From: an uncultured Collinsella sp.
GTDB lineage: Bacteria > Actinomycetota > Coriobacteriia > Coriobacteriales > Coriobacteriaceae
DNA length: 64,000 bases
Direction of reading: 5' to 3'
Assembly (NCBI GenBank): GCA_902497025.1
Contig: CABVDJ010000004.1
Coordinates: 35,905 to 99,904 of the forward strand
Position numbers and translations under genes: made by a program
The notes under the pieces: generated by a model
The model's database searches: none
The model's input: only the letters and a program-made list of their open reading frames with translations
What the model was told of the DNA's origin: nothing
In this document: positions 26,175-34,686 of the stretch, in pieces
Layout: every line of letters starts with the position of its first letter
Position numbering within the stretch: the stretch's first letter is position 1

Positions 26175-26304
26175 CGTCTGTCCGGGCGGAGGCATATAAG
26201 GTTCATCGCGAGTTCCGCACGCAAAGGGGGCCACTTAATGTGGCCCCCGTCTTGCGCAGGACTGTCCGAGCAGGGAACCTTACATACCTCCGCCCGGACA
26301 GACG
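26175..26304. repeat. structured element, right copy (inverted)
   Basis: The arms 26175-26204 and 26275-26304 pair at 28 of 30 positions but do not resemble the arms of the left copy beyond the outer CGTC. The core, read on the minus strand, repeats the left core almost base for base. The inner stem is changed compensatorily from GAAGG/CCTTC to GGGGG/CCCCC. Confidence 0.9.
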
Positions 26305-26331
26305 TTTCAGTTATGAACTCGCAGCTAGTCG

Positions 26332-28632
26332 CTACTTGATCTTGGTCGTACCCGGTGCCAAGTTGGGGTCGGTCTCGTTGGCCTCGGTCTGGAAGTGCTC
26401 GGTGTACACGTTCTTGCCGTCGCGGAACATCTCGTAGTACTGCATCTTGGCGTAATCCTCGCGTGCCTTGGTGGCAGCTGCGGCAGCGGCGTCGTCACCG
26501 GTGACGTTGGAGGAGAGCGCCCAGCGCAGGTTGGCGTCCTCGTAGCCCACGGAGTTGATAGCGGGCAGCGACTCGCGCAGCGTCATGTGCGCCTTCTGGT
26601 AGTCGGTCAGCGGCGCGCCGATCAGCTGCATAAGCTGGGTGGACAGGTAGTTGGTGGACAGGTCGTCGACCTTGCTCGTCTGGTCGCAGCCGGCAACGTC
26701 GTAGTTGGCCCAAATGATGTAGTCGGTCTGCCACAGGCGCTCTTGATGCGTGGCGTCGTCCTCGTCGGTAAACCACTTGTCGTTGAACTTGGACGGGAAG
26801 AACGGCTGGTGATCGCCCCAGAACACCACGACCACCTTGCGGTCGAGCTTGCTCAGGGCGTTTAGGAAGTAGCGCAGCGCCTGGTCGGACTGCTCGATGC
26901 ACGAGACGTACTCATCGACATCGGATAGCGTGCCGTCCTCGACGGTCTTGGCGTCCAGGTCGGTCGTGTCGATGTTCAGGTGCATCTGCTTGTCGACCGG
27001 CAGCAGGCCCGTATCGTAGCCCGAGTGGTTCTGCATGGTCACGTCGAAGATAAACTGCGGATCGGCGTTCTGGTCGAGCAGCTCAAGAATCTTGTCGTAG
27101 GTAGCCTGGTCGGTCACCATGCCGCGCAGGGTATCGGCGCCCTGGAAATCGTTGATGGACAGGAACTGGTCAAAGCCAAAGTCCTTGTAGACGTTCTCAC
27201 GGTTCCAGTTGGTCGCGTGGTTGGGATGCATGGCCGTGGTGGAATAGCCGAGCGACTTGAACTGCTCTGCCAGGTTCCCGGTCGTTTCCATGTTGTAGAT
27301 GGTGTAGGGGTACACGCCCGAGCCCAGGTTGGCCATGGAGTTGCCGGTCATAAACTCAAACTCGGTATTGGCGGTACCGCCGCCGTAGGCGCTCACATAG
27401 AGCTTGCCGCGGCTGAGGCAGTCGGACAGGTTCTTAAAGTACTGCGGACCCTCGTAGCCGGCGCGCATGTTCTGGTAGATCGACAGATCCGAGAACGTCT
27501 CGTTCATGATGGCGATGACCGTGGGCTTCTCGCTATCGAACTGCTCCTTTGCGGCGGCGCGCTCGTCGCTCTTGGCCGCGTCGGACTTGTCGTAGGCCTT
27601 GGCGTACTTTTTGAGCGTGGCCTTGGCATCGTCGACGGAGTAGTCGGCGGGTTTGGGCGGCTTGATGGACTGCGCTGCGCTAATGAAAGCGGGCAGGTAG
27701 CCCTCGCGCCAGTAGCTCTCGAGCGGGCGCCAGGTGTAGACGGTGATGCCGAGAGTGTTGTAGTAGTCGATGAGCGTAACATGCGCGGTCACGCCGCCCA
27801 GGCACAGCACGGCGACGAGCAGGTTGGTGAGCAGCATGCGCTTGGCGTTGGCGGCGCCCTTCTGGCGATGCGGCGCGACCAGGCCGGCGTACTCGCATAG
27901 CAGCATGGCGATGGCGGTAAAGCCCATGGACAGCACGCAGAACAGTGAGATCGAGAAGGTGTAGCCGGTGCCGGCGACCGCGGCGGCGGTGGAGATGGCC
28001 GAAAGGTCGCCCGGCTGGATGGGCATGGATTTAAACGTGATGACGAAGAACTCGGCAATGCCCAGGACAAAGAGGGCAAAGGCCAGGACCGCGGGAGCTG
28101 CGCCGTGGCGCTGGAACAGGAAGAACAGGCCGACCATGAGCGTGGTGATGATGGCCCACTCGAGCAGGATGCACAGGGGGTAGACCCAGGTAAAGTCGTG
28201 GTTGGACGATACCTCCATGCCTAGCAGCGCAAAGACGCCGGCGAGCAACAGGCACAAGACGGCGGCGACAAGCGGTTTGCCCACAAAGGCTCCGCGCAGG
28301 CGGGCGAGCTTGCCGGTGGGGGCGGGGGCGTCGGGCCCGGCGAACGCAAAGACGCGCGGGGCGATGCGTCCGCGGGCGATGCTGGTCCAAGCGCAGCCGG
28401 TGAGGATGGCGTTGGTCAGGATGAGCATCACAAAGGCGAGCGGCTCGTTTTGGGCGACGAGGCCAATGGCGCCCCAAATGGTCAAAAAGACCTGGAAAAG
28501 ACCGAAGGCGACGCTCCACCCAAGAGCGCTTTTGGCAACGGTGCCCGACTGAGCGCGAATGGCCTTGGCCTCGCGCAAGACAAGGTAGACGGTCGCCGCA
28601 AGACCGACGAGCGAGATGGCGGCAGCGAACAT
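26332..28632 (-). CDS. LTA-synthase-like sulfatase-family membrane protein
   Basis: A 766-residue protein with several N-terminal membrane helices (about residues 1-290) and an extracytoplasmic alkaline-phosphatase-superfamily domain. Catalytic marks are AIMNETFSDL, EFEFMTGNS (nucleophile Thr) and FWGDHQP (metal-binding Asp-His). This matches LtaS/phosphoglycerol transferases, which transfer glycerol phosphate from phosphatidylglycerol to surface glycolipids or glycans. A ~60-residue Ala/Asp/Lys-rich tail follows. ATG 28632 has GAGGAG seven bases upstream and is preferred to the GTG at 28647. The gene is monocistronic. Confidence 0.88.
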   Translation of the reverse strand: MFAAAISLVGLAATVYLVLREAKAIRAQSGTVAKSALGWSVAFGLFQVFLTIWGAIGLVAQNEPLAFVMLILTNAILTGCAWTSIARGRIAPRVFAFAGPDAPAPTGKLARLRGAFVGKPLVAAVLCLLLAGVFALLGMEVSSNHDFTWVYPLCILLEWAIITTLMVGLFFLFQRHGAAPAVLAFALFVLGIAEFFVITFKSMPIQPGDLSAISTAAAVAGTGYTFSISLFCVLSMGFTAIAMLLCEYAGLVAPHRQKGAANAKRMLLTNLLVAVLCLGGVTAHVTLIDYYNTLGITVYTWRPLESYWREGYLPAFISAAQSIKPPKPADYSVDDAKATLKKYAKAYDKSDAAKSDERAAAKEQFDSEKPTVIAIMNETFSDLSIYQNMRAGYEGPQYFKNLSDCLSRGKLYVSAYGGGTANTEFEFMTGNSMANLGSGVYPYTIYNMETTGNLAEQFKSLGYSTTAMHPNHATNWNRENVYKDFGFDQFLSINDFQGADTLRGMVTDQATYDKILELLDQNADPQFIFDVTMQNHSGYDTGLLPVDKQMHLNIDTTDLDAKTVEDGTLSDVDEYVSCIEQSDQALRYFLNALSKLDRKVVVVFWGDHQPFFPSKFNDKWFTDEDDATHQERLWQTDYIIWANYDVAGCDQTSKVDDLSTNYLSTQLMQLIGAPLTDYQKAHMTLRESLPAINSVGYEDANLRWALSSNVTGDDAAAAAATKAREDYAKMQYYEMFRDGKNVYTEHFQTEANETDPNLAPGTTKIK

Positions 28633-28845
28633 GCTGAGACTCCTCACAAACTAAAACGTACGAAAGCGGGGGTTTACCCGATTGTTACCTAAATATGCGC
28701 TGCATTTGCGGGTTGCGCACAACAACCAGCCATATTAACGCGCACGTGTGGCGGTGTGGCGCAATGTAGTGGCGACCTGCGCGATAATGGACGGGAATTA
28801 CACGGAAACGTAAAGGCTTCTTAAAGAATTGGCGAGGATGAGGCG

Positions 28846-29694
28846 ATGAACGAGCAGGTTTGCACCAAGGCTGTGGATACGTGTGGCTATCCGGTCGAGA
28901 CTACGGGTAATGCGGTGCTGGACACGTTGGAGCACCGTTCCTCCACGCGTGCCTTCGCGCGTGATGACGACGACCGCCCCGTGGCGGTGACCGACGAGCA
29001 GCGGGCGGCGATTTTGCATGCGGCGAGTCGCGCGCCGTCGGCGGGCGCCATGATGATGTATTCCATCGTGAGCATCCGCGAGCAGGCAACGCTCGACCGC
29101 CTGGCCGACCTGTGCGACCACCAACCCATGATTGCCAAGGCGCCCTGGGCACTAATATTTGTGGTCGATTATGCCAAGTGGATCGATCTGTTTGAGCACG
29201 TGGGCTGCTTTGAGCCCGAGTTTGTCGAGCGCACGGGCAAGGCACCCCGCCGCGCGCCGGGTTTGGGCGACTTTGCCATCGCGGCGCAGGATGCCGTGAT
29301 CGCCGCGCAAAACGCCGTGGTTGCCGCCGAGGCCCTGGGGCTGGGGAGCTGCTACATCGGCGATATCGTCGAGAATGCCGAGGAAGTCGCCGAGCTGCTC
29401 GATCTGCCGCCCTATACCATGCCGCTATCGATGCTCATCATCGGCACGCCCCGTAAGGAGCGCCCGGCAATCGCGCATCCCGTGGTGAACCTGGTGCACG
29501 AGGAGCGCTACTGCCGCGCGGATGCCGCGACCATGGACGCGCAGGTGGCCGAGATGGACGCAATGTTCCGTCCGCATGCCCGCGAGGTGGGGGAGCGCGT
29601 CGTGGACATCTATACCCGCAAGCACACGAGTCCCTTTATGGCCGAGATGAGCCGATCCATGGAATGGTGGTTCAAAAACTGGCTTGGAAAATGA
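28846..29694 (+). CDS. nitroreductase family protein
   Basis: A 282-residue FMN oxidoreductase of the nitroreductase superfamily. HRSSTRAFA near residue 31 is the phosphate-binding start of the fold. SRAPSAGAMMMYSI is the usual active-site loop, and ALGLGSCYIGDIVENAEEVAELL the C-terminal flavin-contact helix. An additional C-terminal ~65 residues (MDAMFRPHAREVGERV...) are longer than the minimal family and resemble NfsA-like or FRP-like members. GATGAGG precedes the start. The substrate is unknown. Confidence 0.88.
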   Translation: MNEQVCTKAVDTCGYPVETTGNAVLDTLEHRSSTRAFARDDDDRPVAVTDEQRAAILHAASRAPSAGAMMMYSIVSIREQATLDRLADLCDHQPMIAKAPWALIFVVDYAKWIDLFEHVGCFEPEFVERTGKAPRRAPGLGDFAIAAQDAVIAAQNAVVAAEALGLGSCYIGDIVENAEEVAELLDLPPYTMPLSMLIIGTPRKERPAIAHPVVNLVHEERYCRADAATMDAQVAEMDAMFRPHAREVGERVVDIYTRKHTSPFMAEMSRSMEWWFKNWLGK

Positions 29695-29696
29695 CG

Positions 29697-29729
29697 AATG
29701 TGACAAAGGGACCGTCCCTTTGTCACATT
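29697..29729. repeat. ACAAAGGG palindrome, arms AATGTG/CACATT
   Basis: AATGTGACAAAGGGACCG is completed by its complement TCCCTTTGTCACATT. It lies 3 bp after the nitroreductase stop and may serve as terminator. Confidence 0.85.
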
Positions 29730-29789
29730 TCATATCGCCGCGGTGGCCTAAAGGCCGTATAAATGTTTATTTAGCTGGGAAAACAGTGC

Positions 29790-29818
29790 CATTCAAACAT
29801 GGGCCGATTACCTATAAT
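29790..29818 (+). promoter_or_regulatory. kup promoter (putative)
   Basis: A consensus -10 TATAAT is at 29813-29818, with a weak -35 CATTCA 17 bp upstream. The kup ribosome site starts 20 bp downstream. Confidence 0.5.
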
Positions 29819-29853
29819 TCCTTCGAACATTAAAGTTGGGAGGAAACCGGCTT

Positions 29854-31881
29854 ATGGAACAAAAGGCCAAGGAGGCAGCCTCGCACGCTGCGATTCCTGT
29901 GAGCATCTCGGCGATGCTCGTCACGCTGGGCGTGGTGTACGGCGATATCGGCACCAGCCCTATGTATGTAACCAAGGCGCTCGTTGCCGGCAACGGCGGC
30001 ATCGGAAGCGTGACGGAGGAGTTCGTGCTTGGCGCGCTCTCCCTTGTCGTGTGGACGGTCACGCTGCTGACCACCATCAAGTATGTGCTCATCTCGCTGC
30101 GCGCCGATAACCATGGTGAGGGCGGCATCTTTGCCCTGTACAGCCTGGTCAAGCGCTGTGGCAAGTGGCTTATCATCCCCGCCATGCTGGGTGGCGCCGC
30201 GCTGCTCGCCGACGGCATCCTGACGCCGGCCGTTACCGTTACCACGGCCATCGAGGGCCTGCGCACCATCCCGGCGGTCCATGCCGTGCTGGGCGATGAC
30301 CAAGGCCGCGTCGTCGCCATTACGCTCGCCATCATCATCGCGCTCTTCTTGGTACAGCGCATCGGTACGGCCAAGATCGGTCACGCCTTTGGCCCCATCA
30401 TGACGCTGTGGTTCCTGTTCCTGGGCGGCACGGGTCTGTTCTTTGTCTTCCAGCACCCCGCCGTGCTGCTGTGCCTCAACCCGGTGCGCGGCATCGCCTT
30501 TTTGCTGAGCCCCAACAACCACGCGGGCATCATGATTCTGGGCAGCTGCTTCCTCGCCACCACCGGTGCCGAGGCGCTCTACTCCGACATGGGCCACGTC
30601 GGCCGCGGCAACATCTACGCCACCTGGCCGTTCGTTAAGTGCTGCCTGCTGCTTTCCTATATGGGCCAGGGCGCTTGGCTTATGAACAACGCTGCCAACC
30701 CCGAGCTCATGGGCATTGCCGATCTCAACCCGTTCTACCAGATGCTCGCCCCGGGCCTGCGCCCGTTTGCCGTAGGCCTTTCCACCGTCGCGGCCATCAT
30801 TGCCTCGCAGGCGCTCATCACCGGCGCATTCTCGCTGGTGTCCGAGGCCAGCCGCCTGGACCTCATGCCGCACATGCAGGTCTTCTACCCTGCCGAGACC
30901 AAGGGCCAGCTCTACATCCCCATGGTCAACAACGTCATGCTTGTCGGCTGCGTCATCGTGGTGCTGCTGTTCCAGAACTCGGCGCATATGGAAGCCGCCT
31001 ACGGCCTTGCCATTACGCTGACTATGATGTGCACCACGCTGCTGCTCTTCTTCTACCTGCACGAGGAGCGCAAGCTCAAGGTTGCTCCGTGGATCTTCGC
31101 GGCCTTCTTCCTTTTGCTCGAAGGCTTCTTCTTCGTGAGCTCGCTCACCAAGTTCTTCCACGGCGGCTACTTCACCATTCTCATGGCTGCACTCATCATG
31201 GGCATTATGGTGTGCTGGTACAACGGCACGGCGGTCGAGCAGCGCCAGTTTACGCTGCTGCCGCTGCGCAGCTACCTGCCGCAGCTCAAGCGCCTGCGCG
31301 ACGACGATCGCTATGAGCGCATGAGCGACAACGTCGTGTACCTGACCAAGGACACCCATACCGACTACATCGACCGCGATATCGTCTATTCGATCTTGGA
31401 CAAGCATCCCAAGCGTGCTCACGCCTGGTGGTTCGTGAACGTCGAGACCATGGACGAGCCGCATACCTTTGCCTATTCGGTCGAGACGTTCGGTACCGAC
31501 TACGTGTTCCGCGTGCATCTGTACCTGGGCTACAAGATTAACCAGCGCGTCAATGCCTATCTGCGTCAGGTCGTTCAGGACCTGGCCGCCACCGGCGAGC
31601 TGCCGCCGCAGACGCATGACTACTCGGTCTACAAGGATCCGGGTAACATCGGCACGTTCAAGTTCGTCCTGATCCGTAAGCTTCTGGCGCCCGAAAGCGA
31701 TGTGGAGCCGAGCGAGCGTACGGCCATCACGCTCAAGTACATCATCCGCCGCGCCGCCGGCACGCCTGCACGCTGGTACGGCCTGGAGAACTCCAACGTG
31801 AGCTTTGAGTACGTGCCGCTGTTCACCAAGTTCAAGGCCGTGAACAAGATGCAGCGCCTGGCCCCCAACGAGCGGCCGTAG
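29854..31881 (+). CDS. kup: Kup family potassium uptake protein
   Basis: A 675-residue polytopic protein that brings K+ into the cell with protons. The diagnostic motif LGVVYGDIGTSPMYV is near residue 23. Further family marks are GEGGIFALYSL, about twelve membrane helices, and a soluble C-terminal domain of ~230 residues (from about 440). ATG 29854 follows GGGAGGAAA; an upstream TTG lacks its own site. It heads a K+-related cluster: a small membrane peptide and KdpD/KdpE-like regulators follow in the same direction. Confidence 0.95.
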   Translation: MEQKAKEAASHAAIPVSISAMLVTLGVVYGDIGTSPMYVTKALVAGNGGIGSVTEEFVLGALSLVVWTVTLLTTIKYVLISLRADNHGEGGIFALYSLVKRCGKWLIIPAMLGGAALLADGILTPAVTVTTAIEGLRTIPAVHAVLGDDQGRVVAITLAIIIALFLVQRIGTAKIGHAFGPIMTLWFLFLGGTGLFFVFQHPAVLLCLNPVRGIAFLLSPNNHAGIMILGSCFLATTGAEALYSDMGHVGRGNIYATWPFVKCCLLLSYMGQGAWLMNNAANPELMGIADLNPFYQMLAPGLRPFAVGLSTVAAIIASQALITGAFSLVSEASRLDLMPHMQVFYPAETKGQLYIPMVNNVMLVGCVIVVLLFQNSAHMEAAYGLAITLTMMCTTLLLFFYLHEERKLKVAPWIFAAFFLLLEGFFFVSSLTKFFHGGYFTILMAALIMGIMVCWYNGTAVEQRQFTLLPLRSYLPQLKRLRDDDRYERMSDNVVYLTKDTHTDYIDRDIVYSILDKHPKRAHAWWFVNVETMDEPHTFAYSVETFGTDYVFRVHLYLGYKINQRVNAYLRQVVQDLAATGELPPQTHDYSVYKDPGNIGTFKFVLIRKLLAPESDVEPSERTAITLKYIIRRAAGTPARWYGLENSNVSFEYVPLFTKFKAVNKMQRLAPNERP

Positions 31882-31942
31882 GCGCCGACGGGTTGCACGG
31901 AGTTGGTTTTCGATGGACAAGATTGAGACCGGGGAGGCAAAC

Positions 31943-32137
31943 ATGGATGCAAAGATGTTTGATGGCCGCGAGGTGGTTGCCGAGCTGGTACGTGAGGCAC
32001 GCGCTGACGCCGCCGAAGATCGGTTTTTGACGAACCGTGCCAACATGGATATGGCCGATCGCGTAATTTCGATCGTGGCACTGGTATTTGGAGCGGTGTG
32101 CGTGTGTGCCCTGCTCGCGCACGTGCTGTTTGTCTAG
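31943..32137 (+). CDS. small membrane peptide, 64 aa, between kup and the sensor kinase
   Basis: The peptide starts MDAKMFDGREVVAELVREAR and has an amphipathic charged N-terminal ~40 residues and one C-terminal membrane helix (ISIVALVFGAVCVCALLAHVLFV). GGGGAGG precedes ATG 31943. Position and topology recall accessory peptides of K+ transporters (KdpF type), but there is no sequence match I can name. It could tether or modulate Kup or the kinase. Confidence 0.65.
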   Translation: MDAKMFDGREVVAELVREARADAAEDRFLTNRANMDMADRVISIVALVFGAVCVCALLAHVLFV

Positions 32138-32183
32138 CGACCGCCGGTTGCAAAGGCTATACACTTGGAACCACCACAAGGGA

Positions 32184-32219
32184 AACCACCACAAAGGTGC
32201 CTGTCCCTTTGTGGTGGTT
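32184..32219 (+). repeat. ACAAAGG palindrome, arms AACCACC/GGTGGTT
   Basis: AACCACCACAAAGGTGCC is completed by TGTCCCTTTGTGGTGGTT, then TTTGTTTTTG. It combines the repeat family core with a functional-looking terminator. A preceding half copy, AACCACCACAAGGGAA, lies at 32169-32184. Confidence 0.8.
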
Positions 32220-32248
32220 TTTGTTTTTGAGAGAGGAGCGGGGCGCTG

Positions 32249-33874
32249 ATGGACGTCCGTACGGACGGCGATATTGCCGATAACTTTTGGTGGCGGCGCA
32301 CAACGCTGGCGCGCCGCACTCCTCTGTATGACGCCTGCGTATCGGTGGGGCTGCTGGTCGCGGCGACGATTGTGGGCGCGCTGCTCGACCATCCGGGTCT
32401 CGCGCCGAGCATCATGATCGTCTATGTGTTCGCCGTTCAGCTGTGCGCATTCTTTACCTGGAGTCGCCTGTATTGCTTGCTGAGCTCGGCTGCCGCCGTG
32501 GCGCTCTACAACTTCTTGTTTGTCGACCCACGCTACTCGTTGTCGCTTATCGACCGCGGCTATCCCGGCATGTTCTTCATCATGTTCGTGGTCTCGCTTG
32601 TGTCGAGCTCGATTGCGTTAGCCCTGCGCCGCGCCTTGGCACAGGCTGCCGCCAGCGACCGCCGCACGCATATGGTGCTCGAGACCAACCGCATGCTGCA
32701 GCGGTGCGCCGATCAGCAGCAGATTGTCCATGCCATGGCAACGCAGCTGGCGCGTCTTTCGGGCTGTCCGGTCGTGTGGTACAGCGCCGACGCCGAGGGC
32801 GATGACCTGCTGCCGCGTGCGACATACACGGCCGTGGGCGATGCCGCGCCGGTGCATGAACTGGCGCCGCAGATGCCGCCGCGGCTCTCGGCGTCCGCCT
32901 ATGTGGGAACGCCGCTCGATGCCACCTATGGCGGCTCGGCGTTTTATGGCATCTACCTGACGGTTCGTACGGGCGACGGCTTCGTCCGCTCGGGCGACCC
33001 CGCCTCGGTGGTGGGCGTGCTGGCTATCGTTGCCGAGCCCGACGTGCTGACGCATGAGGAGCGGACGCTTGCCGATGCCATCGTGAGCGAAGGTGAGCTG
33101 GCGCTCGACCGCGCCCGCGCCATGGAGGCCCGCGAGGAGGCGGCGGTGCTCGCCAAAAACGAACAGCTGCGCGCCAACCTGCTGCGCTCCATCTCGCACG
33201 ATCTGCGCACACCGCTTACCAGTATTTCGGGTAATGCCGATGTCCTGCTCGATCAGGGCTCGACCGGCACCGCGGTGCTCGATACCCAGACGCGCCGCGG
33301 CCTGCTTCTATCCATTCGCTCGGATGCGCTATGGCTCAACGCCACCGTCGAGAATCTGCTCGCCATCACCAAGCTCGAGGGTGGCGGTATGCGCCTGTCG
33401 GCCACGCTCGAGCTTATGGACGATATCGTCGAGGAGGCGCTGCGCCACGTGAACCCTGCCGTGCGCGAGCACGACCTTAAGGTGGTGGCGTGCGATGAGC
33501 CGGCGCTCGTCAACGTCGATGCGCGCCTGATGGTGCAGCTGGTGGTCAATCTGGTGAACAACGCCATCACCTATACGCCCGCGGGCTCGCATATCATGAT
33601 TTCGATTAGCGTCGACGATGGACGCGTGGCGTGCTCGGTGGTCGATGATGGTCCGGGCATCGCACCCGAGGACCGCGAGCGGATCTTTGAGTCGTTCTAC
33701 ACCGCCAACCACGGTCTGGCTGACAGTCGCCGCAGCGTGGGCCTGGGTCTTTCGCTCTGCCGCTCCATTGCGCTGGCGCATGGCGGTAGCATAGAGGTTG
33801 CCGCGGCGGACCCGCACGGCTCGGTCTTTACGATTGAGCTTCCTGCCGCCGACGTTTCGTTTGATAAGGAGTAG
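32249..33874 (+). CDS. KdpD-like sensor histidine kinase lacking the N-terminal KdpD domain
   Basis: A 541-residue membrane kinase. It starts directly with the four-helix DUF4118 membrane domain (about 25-130), then a GAF-like region (150-290), the HisKA helix with phosphoacceptor His317 (SISHDLRTPLTSISGN), and an ATP-binding domain with NLVNNAITYTP, DDGPGI and VGLGLSLC. The ~370-residue cytoplasmic KdpD/USP module present in E. coli KdpD is missing. GAGAGGAGCG precedes the start. The response regulator gene starts 4 bp after its stop. It probably reports K+ or turgor status for the upstream kup gene. Confidence 0.88.
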   Translation: MDVRTDGDIADNFWWRRTTLARRTPLYDACVSVGLLVAATIVGALLDHPGLAPSIMIVYVFAVQLCAFFTWSRLYCLLSSAAAVALYNFLFVDPRYSLSLIDRGYPGMFFIMFVVSLVSSSIALALRRALAQAAASDRRTHMVLETNRMLQRCADQQQIVHAMATQLARLSGCPVVWYSADAEGDDLLPRATYTAVGDAAPVHELAPQMPPRLSASAYVGTPLDATYGGSAFYGIYLTVRTGDGFVRSGDPASVVGVLAIVAEPDVLTHEERTLADAIVSEGELALDRARAMEAREEAAVLAKNEQLRANLLRSISHDLRTPLTSISGNADVLLDQGSTGTAVLDTQTRRGLLLSIRSDALWLNATVENLLAITKLEGGGMRLSATLELMDDIVEEALRHVNPAVREHDLKVVACDEPALVNVDARLMVQLVVNLVNNAITYTPAGSHIMISISVDDGRVACSVVDDGPGIAPEDRERIFESFYTANHGLADSRRSVGLGLSLCRSIALAHGGSIEVAAADPHGSVFTIELPAADVSFDKE

Positions 33875-33878
33875 CGCC

Positions 33879-34592
33879 GTGCCGAACTCTGCCGTAAAAC
33901 CGCTCATCTTGGTCGTTGAGGACGATCCCGCCGTCCGCAATCTTATCGTCGCCGCGCTCGAGGCGCACGGCTTGCGCCATATGGCTGTGGAGACCGCCCA
34001 TGCCGCCATCGCCGCCGCCTCGTCGCAGACGCCGAGCATTGTGCTGCTCGATCTGGGCCTGCCCGATATGGACGGCGTCAAGGTGGTGGAGTCGGTGCGC
34101 GCATGGTCGGGCATGCCGATTATCGTGGTCTCGGCGCGCAGCGAGGATGCGGACAAAATCCGCGCGCTCGATGCCGGTGCCGACGACTATCTGACCAAGC
34201 CGTTTTCGGTCGAGGAGCTGCTCGCGCGTATTCGCACGACGCTCAGGCGCCTTTCGTATGCGCAAACGGGCGGTGTTGCCTCCGAGGGCTCGTTCGATAC
34301 CGGTGAGCTGCATATCGATTTTGATGCCGGCATCGCCACGATGGATGGCGAGGAACTGCATCTGACGCCGATCGAGTATAATCTCCTGTGCCTGCTGGCA
34401 CACAACGCCGACAAGGTGCTGACGCACCAGTTTATCCTGCACGAGATTTGGGGCACGGCAACTAAGAGCGACCTGGCGAGCCTGCGCGTCTTTATGGGCA
34501 CGCTGCGTAAGAAGATTGAGTCCGACCCCGCGCATCCGCGCTATATCCAGACGCACGTGGGTATCGGCTATCGCCTGGTCACCCAGGGATAG
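33879..34592 (+). CDS. KdpE-like response regulator (OmpR class)
   Basis: A 237-residue regulator: receiver domain with acidic pair VVEDD, phosphoacceptor Asp58 (LLDLGLPD), Thr/Ser switch SARSE and Lys in TKPFSVEELLARI. An OmpR/PhoB winged helix follows (HLTPIEYNLLCLLAHNADKVLTHQFIL, then YIQTHVGIGYRL). GTG 33879 has AAGGAG seven bases upstream inside the kinase gene, so the two are coupled. It is most similar in style to KdpE. No kdpFABC genes are in the window; kup is the likely local target. Confidence 0.9.
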   Translation: MPNSAVKPLILVVEDDPAVRNLIVAALEAHGLRHMAVETAHAAIAAASSQTPSIVLLDLGLPDMDGVKVVESVRAWSGMPIIVVSARSEDADKIRALDAGADDYLTKPFSVEELLARIRTTLRRLSYAQTGGVASEGSFDTGELHIDFDAGIATMDGEELHLTPIEYNLLCLLAHNADKVLTHQFILHEIWGTATKSDLASLRVFMGTLRKKIESDPAHPRYIQTHVGIGYRLVTQG

Positions 34593-34615
34593 GTCGGCGC
34601 CACCATCCCACTATG

Positions 34616-34682
34616 AGTTGCGGTGAAATACGGTCTAAATTTACCTAATTCCAGGCAAAACAGTCCGTATTCCACCGCAACT
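34616..34682. repeat. palindrome, GTTGCGGTGGAATA family
   Basis: The arms 34616-34633 and 34665-34682 pair at 17 of 18 positions around a 31-nt loop. The outer AGTTGCGGTG.AATA is shared with 14041-14109; the inner arm is ACGG instead of GTTCCTG. It sits between convergent genes. Confidence 0.75.
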
Positions 34683-34686
34683 TTGT

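Noticed and set aside
29830..32046. A 738-codon open frame on the minus strand opposite kup.
   Set aside because: Antisense shadow of a clear Kup gene; the translation resembles no family and lacks a ribosome site.
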